This document shows, piece after piece, positions 1 through 5,809 of a stretch of DNA of 7,322 nt (its first letter is position 1; every line of letters starts with the position of its first letter). The position numbers and the translations under genes are program-made. The DNA comes from an uncultured Eubacteriales bacterium (GTDB lineage: Bacteria; Bacillota; Clostridia; Christensenellales; UBA1242): assembly GCA_905203455.1 (NCBI GenBank), contig CAJKVX010000046.1, forward strand, positions 1 through 7,322, in the 5' to 3' direction. Below the pieces are notes generated by a model. The model was given only the letters and a program-made list of their open reading frames with translations, had not been told where the DNA came from and did not search any database.

Positions 1-210
1 TAAGTATTTTTCTAAATATTTTCCAATAGATAAAGTAATATCTTTTTCATAAATATCATTATATAAAGACCCCGGGTCCATTCCACCGTGTCCACAGTCA
101 ATTGCCACAACTCTTCCTTGCAAAGGCAAATCAGCCCTTACCGGATAACTAAACATAGCCAAAAATAACAATAAAAAAACGGAAAATACTCCAATAAAAT
201 ATTTATTCAT
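1..210 (-). CDS. N-acetylmuramoyl-L-alanine amidase (Amidase_3, CwlD-like), N-terminal 70 codons only
   Basis: This gene runs off the left edge, so only residues 1-70 are visible. Residues about 4-26 are a hydrophobic export signal ending in PVRA, a plausible signal-peptidase site. The mature part opens with VVAIDCGHGGMDPGS (34-48), followed by EKDITLSI (55-62). This is the start of the zinc-dependent Amidase_3 fold; His41 and Glu55 are the first two expected zinc ligands, and the third lies outside the window. The family cleaves the amide bond between N-acetylmuramic acid and the stem peptide of peptidoglycan. The short N-terminus without SH3 or cell-wall-binding repeats, and the position just after spo0A and spoIVB, suggest a CwlD-like enzyme that prepares spore cortex for germination, but a vegetative amidase is not excluded. 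ATG at 210 is the only sensible start, because an in-frame TAA lies at 217-219. No Shine-Dalgarno motif is visible. The gene begins 27 bases after the spo0A stop. Confidence 0.88.
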   Translation of the reverse strand, partial: MNKYFIGVFSVFLLLFLAMFSYPVRADLPLQGRVVAIDCGHGGMDPGSLYNDIYEKDITLSIGKYLEKYL

Positions 211-237
211 ATTAAATTATATGAAAATTTCACAAAT

Positions 238-966
238 TTAATTAATGCAATTACTTCTGCTTTTTATTAAAATTGAATTTGCGAATGAAAAAATAAGTTT
301 TCTGTTGGTGCAGGTTGTTAACCTTTTTGTGTATTCATAATTTTTTGAATGTGTGTCTTTGCTGATGTTTACAGCACATTTAATTGCGTGCCTTATGTTT
401 CTTTCAACATTTTTATAGTTAGTGTTAAAAGTTTTTGCAACAACGCTGTAAATTTCAGTTGTTAAATTTTTAATAAATCCGTTCCTTTCATAACAAATTT
501 CAATTGCCTTTGCTAAGTAATGATAGCCAAGATGAGATGCTGAAAAATTATTTTCAACCAATTGGGTTGCAATTGCATTGCTTATGTTAAGAGTGTGAAC
601 ATTGTTTTCAATGCAAAGTTTTTTCTTGCCAATTTTATTTAAAATTCTAACAACTCCAACCTTCCAGTAAAGACAATCAACACAATAATAATTCTTGTAA
701 ATATCTTTTAAATCTTCGGTAATTACAACAATGTTCTTATTAAAGTTATTGTAAATTGTTTCAATAATGTTATCAAGAAAAACATCGCTGGGGTTCATTG
801 CTAAATCAATAACAACAACACTTGGGTTATCATCAATAACAGCGTTTAATAAATCGCCCACTGTTGAAACCATTGCAACTATTTTAAAATTTGCGTTGTG
901 AATAATTTTTTCTTGCTTTTCACTAATTTGAAATCTGTGGCTGTAACCAACAATTGAAAGTTCCAT
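238..966 (-). CDS. spo0A: Spo0A-family sporulation response regulator with degenerate receiver domain
   Basis: This is a 242-residue cytoplasmic DNA-binding regulator; Spo0A is the master switch for entry into sporulation. Residues about 135-235 match the Spo0A C-terminal domain closely: HLGYHYLAKAIEICY (145-159), VVAKTFNT (175-182) and the recognition helix NVERNIRHAIK (186-196), which differs from the Bacillus VERAIRHAIE core at one internal position. Residues 1-112 fit the receiver fold, with VVVIDLAM (50-57) carrying the phospho-acceptor equivalent Asp54, Thr83 in IVVITED, and Lys102 in LYWK. The two acidic residues after strand 1 (Asp10/Asp11 in B. subtilis) are replaced by Gly7/Tyr8, and the proline after the conserved Lys is missing. 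The linker is short and the protein is about 25 residues shorter than the B. subtilis protein. ATG at 966 follows an AGGT motif at 975-978 with an 8-base spacer. The position after spoIVB is the standard one. The family call is secure from the C-terminal domain; whether it is still phosphorylated is uncertain. Confidence 0.92.
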   Translation of the reverse strand: MELSIVGYSHRFQISEKQEKIIHNANFKIVAMVSTVGDLLNAVIDDNPSVVVIDLAMNPSDVFLDNIIETIYNNFNKNIVVITEDLKDIYKNYYCVDCLYWKVGVVRILNKIGKKKLCIENNVHTLNISNAIATQLVENNFSASHLGYHYLAKAIEICYERNGFIKNLTTEIYSVVAKTFNTNYKNVERNIRHAIKCAVNISKDTHSKNYEYTKRLTTCTNRKLIFSFANSILIKSRSNCIN

Positions 967-996
967 TATATTTTACCTAAACCTTTATATACAAGA

Positions 997-1025
997 ATTG
1001 TAGCACAATATTTTTGCCAACGCAA
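997..1025 (-). promoter_or_regulatory. Candidate sigma-A-type promoter for spo0A
   Basis: Reading the minus strand, TGCTACAAT at 1005-997 is an extended -10 element (5 of 6 matches to TATAAT, plus the upstream TG). A weak -35, TTGCGT, lies at 1025-1020 with a 17-base spacer. Transcription would start near position 990, giving a leader of about 25 bases before the ATG at 966. It would let spo0A and the amidase be transcribed apart from the upstream block. The -35 is poor (3 of 6 matches), so this is a candidate only. No convincing sigma-H consensus was found. Confidence 0.42.
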
Positions 1026-1028
1026 CAT

Positions 1029-1060
1029 TTTTGAATAATTTTGTTCAAAAATATTCAAAA
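1029..1060. repeat. 32-base imperfect palindrome upstream of spo0A
   Basis: The two 16-base arms pair at 14 of 16 positions. The outer arms are TTTTGAATA and TATTCAAAA; after one T/T mismatch, the inner arms TTTTG and CAAAA flank a central AA. It ends 4 bases before the candidate -35 of spo0A. There is no following T-run and the stem has only two G-C pairs, so it does not look like an intrinsic terminator. A DNA dyad bound by a regulator fits better. It is not a good Spo0A box: the best TGTTCAA reading matches TGTCGAA at 5 of 7 positions. Confidence 0.6.
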
Positions 1061-1092
1061 ATGTAAATTTATGGTTAAAAATCACTTTTAAA

Positions 1093-2256
1093 CTAAGAAT
1101 TTATCATGTTATCAATAAAGGTTCCAAAGCCTTTTGTTGGATCGCTTACAAACACATGAGTAACAACACCTATAAGTTTGTTGTTTTGAATTATTGGGCT
1201 ACCGCTCATGCCCTGCACTATTCCACCAGTGGTGTTAAGCAAGTCTTCATCAGTTATTCTTATAACCATGTTTTTTTGGTCTTTTGAATTTGATTTATTA
1301 ATTTTTATTATCTCAATGTCATAATATTGTGGTTCGGTTCCGTCAACTGTGCATCTAATTTGGGCATCACCAATTTTAGTTTCATCTCTTGATGCTGTTA
1401 AAATTGGGGTTGTGTTGGGGTTTAAATTTTGTTCCATAACGCCAAAAACGCCGTAATTTGTGTTGTTATCAAGTGAACCAATTTTTTCACCGCCCTTTAA
1501 AAACAAGCCTCTAAGTTCTCCTGGTTTTCCCCTTTCACCTTTTGAAACCCCAATAATGTTGCAGGCATAAATTGAACCTTTATCAATTGGTAAAATTGCA
1601 CCTGTGTCAATATCACAAACTGGGTGTCCTAAGGCTCCAAACCTGTTATTATCTTGCCTTACATATGAAAGTGTTCCAACCCCAGCGGCGTTGTCTCTTA
1701 TCCATAAGCCAAGTTTGAATTTGCCAGTTGCAACATCAAGAGCGGGGTTAATTGTTGTTGTGAAAACCATTCCGTTTCTGTTAATTTCAACGGTAAGGCT
1801 TTTGCCTGCACTGCCTTCATTGTTAATCAGTTCCTCAATCATTTGTGCACCATAAACAGTTTCATTTTCAATTTTTGTCAAAACATCACCTGCCAAAATG
1901 TTGCTTTGTGCTGTTGGGTTAACAGCCCCTGTTTGAGTTAAAACATCACTTGTGCCAACAATAACAACACCTTCACATTCAAGCGTAAACCCTAAAGGAT
2001 AACCCCCAACATAAACTAAAACACCATTTGAATTTGAGATTTGCTCTTCCTTCTGAGCCCAAGGGAAAAGCCAATTTATTAATTTTTCAAAAGGAGAGTT
2101 AATACTTAGTGAATAATTTGAAGACGCAAAAGTTGAAGCCCCGCAAGCAAGACAATTTTCACTTGAATATAAGTTATTTACAAAAAAACAACAAGTAAGT
2201 AAAAAAGCAACTAAAATTAAACTAAAACTTCTTTTTACGCCCCTAACAAAACTCAC
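1093..2256 (-). CDS. spoIVB: SpoIVB, sporulation serine peptidase (PDZ + S55 peptidase)
   Basis: SpoIVB is made in the forespore and secreted into the space between the two spore membranes. There it cleaves SpoIVFA, which releases SpoIVFB to process pro-sigma-K. The 387-residue protein has a basic N-terminus and a hydrophobic export/anchor helix (about 10-30), a PDZ domain (about 80-170, with ILAGDVLTKIENETV), and the S55 peptidase domain. Diagnostic blocks are KLGLWIRDNAAGVGTLSYV (181-199), FGALGHPVCDIDTG (206-219), RITDEDLL (333-340) and GGIVQGMSGSP (344-354) followed by GVVTHVFVSDPTKGFG. The inferred triad is His211, Asp336 and Ser351; the Asp-Ser spacing equals that of the B. subtilis enzyme (363/378) and the His-Ser spacing is within two residues. 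It starts with GTG behind a strong GGAGGAG. It is about 40 residues shorter than the B. subtilis protein, mostly before the PDZ domain. Oddities are a CxxC (Cys35, Cys38) just after the membrane helix and several further cysteines. Confidence 0.96.
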   Translation of the reverse strand: MSFVRGVKRSFSLILVAFLLTCCFFVNNLYSSENCLACGASTFASSNYSLSINSPFEKLINWLFPWAQKEEQISNSNGVLVYVGGYPLGFTLECEGVVIVGTSDVLTQTGAVNPTAQSNILAGDVLTKIENETVYGAQMIEELINNEGSAGKSLTVEINRNGMVFTTTINPALDVATGKFKLGLWIRDNAAGVGTLSYVRQDNNRFGALGHPVCDIDTGAILPIDKGSIYACNIIGVSKGERGKPGELRGLFLKGGEKIGSLDNNTNYGVFGVMEQNLNPNTTPILTASRDETKIGDAQIRCTVDGTEPQYYDIEIIKINKSNSKDQKNMVIRITDEDLLNTTGGIVQGMSGSPIIQNNKLIGVVTHVFVSDPTKGFGTFIDNMINS

Positions 2257-2263
2257 AAAAAAA

Positions 2264-2270
2264 CTCCTCC
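2264..2270 (-). promoter_or_regulatory. Strong ribosome binding site of spoIVB (sets the GTG start)
   Basis: The minus strand reads GGAGGAG, then seven T residues, then GTG at 2256. This near-ideal Shine-Dalgarno motif at 7-base spacing supports the GTG start. The 54-base recN-spoIVB gap holds no clear terminator. A sporulation sigma factor (F or G) promoter would be expected here from Bacillus, but I cannot point to a convincing one. Confidence 0.85.
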
Positions 2271-2310
2271 GTTAAGAGTAGTTTTTGAAAAAAAGATAAA
2301 ACTATGTAAA

Positions 2311-4005
2311 CTATTTTAAAGTTTTATAAAATTCCTGACCCTCTAAAATAAGTTCTTGTGCGTGCATAAAAGCACTTTGTGAACTTGAAGAGCCAACAAG
2401 CCTTGCAACTTCCCTAACCTTTTCTTGCCCGTTAATTGCAGTTATTTTTGTTATGGTTTTTCCATTTTCAACCACTTTTTCAATGTAAAAATTATGGTTA
2501 GCGAACGCACAAATTTGCGCCATATGTGTAACACAAATAACCTGATGCCTAAACCCAACTTTTAACATTTTTTGAGCCAAAACTTTTGCCATTTGCCCAC
2601 TAACGCCTGTGTCAATCTCATCAAAAATCATTGTTGCAATGCCGTCAATATCAGCAGTTATATTTTTTAATGCTAGCATAAACCTGCTCATTTCACCACC
2701 ACTTATAACTTTTGCAAGTGGTTTTGGAGGTTGCCCAACATTTGCAGAAAACAAAAACTCAACATCATCAATTCCGTTTTGCTTTGCATTTTGTAAACCA
2801 AGTTTTGAAAAATTCACTAAAAATTTACAACCATTCATGCCAAGTTCTTTCAGTTCAGTGTTAACTGCATTTTCAAAATTTTGGGCAGCAAGTTTTCTTT
2901 CGCCTGAAAGTTCTTCACCCAAACTTAGCAACTCTCCTTCAAGTTGCGATTTTTTGGTTGTTAAATTCTGCAAAATTTCATTGCAGTTTATAAGTTTGTT
3001 ATATTCATCTTTGATTTGTTTTAGATATTCATTAATTTGAGTTATTGTTGAGCCATATTTTTTTCTAAAAGAAGATAAAAGGTCAAGCCTTTCTTCAACT
3101 CTTTTCATTTCAAACTCATCAACCCCAACTTTGCTAAGATTGGTTTCAAGAGCACTTGAAATATCCTCTAACTCAATTTTAACACCATCAAGCCTTTCAA
3201 TAAGGTTTGAAATTGGCGAATAATACGAACTAACTTGCGAAAGGTTTGAAATAATTTTTGAAACTATAGATAAACACCCCGAGAACTCATAACCATCACT
3301 AAGCAAATTAATTGAATTTGAAAGGGCTTCTGCTATCTTTTCTGCATGAACAAATTGCATTTGTTTTGCCTTTAATTCTTCATCCTCGCCGATAGCAAAA
3401 TTTGCATTCTCAATTTCATTTATTTGATAGTTATATAAATCAATTAACCTTTCCCTTTCCTTCTCATCAACGGTGTAGTTTGAAAGGCTTTTTAAACAAT
3501 CATTATATTCATTAAAAACTTTTTGATATTTTTCTTTCTTTGGCTCAATTTTATTTTTTGCAAAACCATCTAAAATTTTAATATGATTAGAAACATTTAA
3601 AAGTGATTGATGTTCAAATTGCCCGTGCAAATCCATAAGTGGTGCAGTTAATTTTTTAAGCATTGAAAGTGTGTAAGTTCTGCCGTTCACTCTAACTTCA
3701 TTCTTGCCATCTTTGGTTATTTTTCTTGTTATAATTAATTTATCTTCACACTCTTGCCCAAATTCTTCAAGCACACTTAAAACAGATTTTGAAACATCAC
3801 AAAAAACCGCCTCAACCAAGGCAAAATCTTTGCCGTAAGAAATTAAAGTTTTATCTGCCCTTTCACCCAAAAGAAGTGAAATTGAATCAATAACAAGAGA
3901 TTTTCCTGCCCCAGTTTCACCTGATAAAACATTTAACCCCTCACCAAACTCAACCGTTAAATTTTCAATTAGTGCAACATTGTTAATTGTTATGCTTGAA
4001 AGCAT
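2311..4005 (-). CDS. recN: DNA repair protein RecN
   Basis: RecN is an SMC-like ATPase that acts early at DNA double-strand breaks, tethering ends and supporting RecA-dependent repair on the nucleoid. The 564-residue product is full length for the family. The N-terminal head half has Walker A GETGAGKS (29-36) and the Q-loop region DLHGQFEHQSLL (125-136, Gln129). A long Lys/Glu-rich coiled coil fills about 150-400 with a central break. The C-terminal head half has signature ISGGEMSR (434-441), Walker B ATMIFDEID (457-465) and switch His494 in VTHMAQI. It ends with the usual HAQELI helix. All ATPase residues are present. ATG at 4005 is supported by AAGGAG that overlaps the xseB stop, so recN is probably translated from the xseAB message. 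No SOS operator is visible in the 11-base gap. Its direct contact with xseB is unusual, because isoprenoid and arginine-regulator genes often lie between them. Confidence 0.98.
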   Translation of the reverse strand: MLSSITINNVALIENLTVEFGEGLNVLSGETGAGKSLVIDSISLLLGERADKTLISYGKDFALVEAVFCDVSKSVLSVLEEFGQECEDKLIITRKITKDGKNEVRVNGRTYTLSMLKKLTAPLMDLHGQFEHQSLLNVSNHIKILDGFAKNKIEPKKEKYQKVFNEYNDCLKSLSNYTVDEKERERLIDLYNYQINEIENANFAIGEDEELKAKQMQFVHAEKIAEALSNSINLLSDGYEFSGCLSIVSKIISNLSQVSSYYSPISNLIERLDGVKIELEDISSALETNLSKVGVDEFEMKRVEERLDLLSSFRKKYGSTITQINEYLKQIKDEYNKLINCNEILQNLTTKKSQLEGELLSLGEELSGERKLAAQNFENAVNTELKELGMNGCKFLVNFSKLGLQNAKQNGIDDVEFLFSANVGQPPKPLAKVISGGEMSRFMLALKNITADIDGIATMIFDEIDTGVSGQMAKVLAQKMLKVGFRHQVICVTHMAQICAFANHNFYIEKVVENGKTITKITAINGQEKVREVARLVGSSSSQSAFMHAQELILEGQEFYKTLK

Positions 4006-4013
4006 TTTACTTC

Positions 4014-4019
4014 TCCTTA
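4014..4019 (-). promoter_or_regulatory. Ribosome binding site of recN, overlapping the xseB stop codon
   Basis: On the minus strand TAAGGAG contains both the xseB stop TAA (4019-4017) and the AAGGAG Shine-Dalgarno motif for the recN ATG at 4005, with an 8-base spacer. The shared bases imply translational coupling. They also show that the xseB-recN junction is a native, adapted one, not an assembly join. Confidence 0.88.
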
Positions 4020-4232
4020 GTCTTCACTTGAAAATGGAACTTCAATAATTTCATCAAGTTGCTTTTTAAGTGTTGTTATTTTCCCCTCTGCCTCATTAAG
4101 TTTATCAAAACAAATTTTGCTGAGATTTATGCTTTTTTCAAAAAGAGAAAGTGCCTGTTCAAGTTTCACATTCTCATCTTCAAGTTGAGTTAAAATTTTT
4201 TGAAGTTCGGCTATTGCCTGTTCATAATTCAT
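4017..4232 (-). CDS. xseB: Exodeoxyribonuclease VII small subunit XseB
   Basis: XseB is the non-catalytic small subunit of exonuclease VII; several copies bind each XseA and keep its activity in check. The 71-residue protein is a helical hairpin of normal length. Its blocks match the family: NYEQAIAELQKILTQLEDEN (2-21), LEQALSLFEKSINLSKIC (24-41) and KLNEAEGKITTL (44-55), followed by a short acidic tail. The ATG overlaps the xseA stop by four bases (ATGA), and an AAAGGAG motif at 4240-4246 sits 7 bases upstream inside xseA, so the subunits are coupled in synthesis. Confidence 0.96.
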   Translation of the reverse strand: MNYEQAIAELQKILTQLEDENVKLEQALSLFEKSINLSKICFDKLNEAEGKITTLKKQLDEIIEVPFSSED

Positions 4233-5407
4233 CTTTTTTCTCCTTTTATTACTTGTGTGGTTATAACCCCATCAACAACATTTAAACTTAATTTATCTCC
4301 TTGTTTTACATCATCAACGCTTTTAACCAAAATGCCGTTGTTATATGCCTTTATATATCCTTTCTTTAAAATAAACATTGGGTTTTGCTTTTCGATTTTT
4401 GCCGAAAGCAACTCTAACTCTCTTTTTTTATTCAAAACAATGTTTGCAACCTGATTTTCAATTTGCTTACTTTTAGCAACAACCATTTTGCTTATGCCAT
4501 TAATTTTGGTTGTAAGTTTAATTAAAATTTCATTAACCACATTTCTAACATCATTTTTACTTGAACTTAACTTTGCCCTAACCCTATATTTAATGCCTGA
4601 CATTAAGTCTTCAATTCTTGCAATCTCATCATAATAATTAAACACTGCAATCTGCGCCGCAACCGACGGCGTTGGAGCCCTTAAATCTGCCGCAAAATCG
4701 CTTAAACTGAAATCTGTTTCATGCCCAACAGCAGAAATTATTGGAGTTTTGCATTCATAAACAGCCATTGCAACTTTTTCGGTGTTAAACGGGCTTAAAT
4801 CTTCAAAACTTCCACCACCTCTTGCAACTATAATAACATCAATTTCTGGCATTTTATCAAGTTGTTTTATTCCACTCGCAATTTCATCTTCAGCACCTTC
4901 TCCTTGAACTTTTGCTGGAAACAAAACAATATTGGTTCTTGGGTTGTTTTTTCTTGTTACATTAATAATATCATGAATAACTGCACCCGTTGCACTTGTA
5001 ACAACTCCAATGGTTTTGGCAAATTTAGGAAGTTGTTTTTTGTTTCGTTCATCAAAAACCCCAAGACCTTCAAGTTTGGCTTTAAGTTGCAAAAATTTAG
5101 TGTAAAGGCTTCCCATTCCATATGGCTCAACCTTTGAAACAATAAAAGTTAATTTGCCATATTTTGAATGGTAATTAACTCTTCCGCTGGCAAGAACTTT
5201 ACTTCCATTTTGAATTTCATTTTCAGTTGCACCAAATTTAATGCAAGAAATTTGAGCATCTTCATCAATAATATCAAAGTAAGCATTATTCCCCGAAATT
5301 TTAAAATTTGAGACCTCCCCAAAAACTCCAACAAAAAAAAGTAATTGGTCTTCATCAATTAAGTTTTTGATATAATTGTTAAGTTGAAAAACAGAAAGTT
5401 CAAGCAA
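4229..5407 (-). CDS. xseA: Exodeoxyribonuclease VII large subunit XseA (TTG start)
   Basis: XseA is the catalytic subunit of exonuclease VII, which degrades single-stranded DNA to oligonucleotides from both ends and works in repair. From TTG at 5407 the product has 392 residues. The order is an N-terminal OB-fold (about 1-95, with LSVFQLNNYIK and GEVSNFK), the catalytic domain (about 130-260), a reduced coiled-coil region (about 260-340), and a C-terminal GYIKAYNNG segment. Catalytic equivalents are Asp146, Arg196 (ARGGGSFEDL), His229 and Asp232 (VGHETD). All four are offset by exactly nine from E. coli Asp155, Arg205, His238 and Asp241. The longer reading frame to 5488 is rejected: it also begins with TTG, has no Shine-Dalgarno motif, and would overlap nusB by 80 bases. 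The chosen TTG begins one base after the nusB stop. The coiled coil is shorter than in E. coli (456 residues), which may alter how many XseB copies bind. Confidence 0.95.
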   Translation of the reverse strand: MLELSVFQLNNYIKNLIDEDQLLFFVGVFGEVSNFKISGNNAYFDIIDEDAQISCIKFGATENEIQNGSKVLASGRVNYHSKYGKLTFIVSKVEPYGMGSLYTKFLQLKAKLEGLGVFDERNKKQLPKFAKTIGVVTSATGAVIHDIINVTRKNNPRTNIVLFPAKVQGEGAEDEIASGIKQLDKMPEIDVIIVARGGGSFEDLSPFNTEKVAMAVYECKTPIISAVGHETDFSLSDFAADLRAPTPSVAAQIAVFNYYDEIARIEDLMSGIKYRVRAKLSSSKNDVRNVVNEILIKLTTKINGISKMVVAKSKQIENQVANIVLNKKRELELLSAKIEKQNPMFILKKGYIKAYNNGILVKSVDDVKQGDKLSLNVVDGVITTQVIKGEKR

Positions 5408-5408
5408 C

Positions 5409-5807
5409 TTAGTTTTCTCCTTTCTTAAATTTTGAAAGAACCCCGTTAACAAAAGAAACAGATTTTTCAGTTGAATAAAGTTTTGCAAGTTCGCACGCTT
5501 CGTTTATGCTAACCTTAAAAGGAATGTCTGGCATGAATTCAATTTCATAACTTGCAAGCAATAAAATTGCTAGGTCAACCTTAAAAATTCTTTGCAATGA
5601 AAACCCAACTGAAAATGATTTAATTTTTTCAGTTAAATAATCATACTTTTGAGCAACCCCAAAAACCACAGTTTTTATATATTCTTGTTCATTTAAAACA
5701 TCACTTTCACTAATATATTCTTCCAACAAATCTTCATCAATTTCTTTTGAAAACACAAATTCAAAAATTAATTTAAATGCTCTGTCTCTTGCAACTTGTC
5801 TGCTCAC
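5409..5807 (-). CDS. nusB: Transcription antitermination factor NusB
   Basis: NusB, with NusE (ribosomal protein S10), binds boxA RNA and forms the antitermination complex that lets RNA polymerase finish rRNA operons. The 132-residue product is the usual length and all helical. Conserved blocks are ARDRAFKLIFEF (6-17), LQRIFKVDLAILLLASYEI (71-89), the IPFKVSINEACELAKLYST run (95-113) and SFVNGVLSKFKK (117-128). The start is GTG at 5807, just 2 bases after the stop of the upstream membrane-protein gene. Its AAAGGAG (5816-5822) lies in that gene's final codons. The position ahead of xseA is the standard Firmicutes order. Nothing appears degenerate. Confidence 0.96.
   Translation of the reverse strand: MSRQVARDRAFKLIFEFVFSKEIDEDLLEEYISESDVLNEQEYIKTVVFGVAQKYDYLTEKIKSFSVGFSLQRIFKVDLAILLLASYEIEFMPDIPFKVSINEACELAKLYSTEKSVSFVNGVLSKFKKGEN
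5417..5423 (-). promoter_or_regulatory. Ribosome binding site fixing the xseA TTG start
   Basis: AAAGGAG on the minus strand lies within the last codons of nusB, 9 bases ahead of TTG at 5407. No in-frame ATG or GTG is near it. The motif therefore decides the xseA start and couples its translation to nusB. Confidence 0.8.
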
Positions 5808-5809
5808 AA

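Noticed and set aside
216..223. CATATAAT as a promoter for the amidase
   Set aside because: It would start the transcript at or next to the ATG and no -35 or sporulation-sigma partner element is clear; kept only as a remark in the finding on that gene.
1035..1050. Spo0A box near the spo0A promoter
   Set aside because: The best reading, TGTTCAA, matches TGTCGAA at 5 of 7 positions, which is expected by chance in such AT-rich DNA.
1029..1060. Palindrome as a Rho-independent terminator for spoIVB
   Set aside because: The stem has only two G-C pairs and no T-run follows it in the transcript direction.
2257..2340. Sigma-F/G promoter ahead of spoIVB
   Set aside because: A CATAGTT and a TTTATA can be paired at an 18-base spacing, but both match the consensus poorly; it cannot be separated from background AT-rich sequence.
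1604..3040. Plus-strand open frames opposite spoIVB (1604-1855) and recN (2609-3040)
   Set aside because: They are antisense shadows of well-supported genes: low-complexity Ser/Leu/Phe-rich translations with no recognisable domain.
5408..5488. N-terminal extension of xseA overlapping nusB
   Set aside because: It begins with a TTG lacking a Shine-Dalgarno motif, overlaps nusB by 80 bases, and adds residues unlike any XseA N-terminus.
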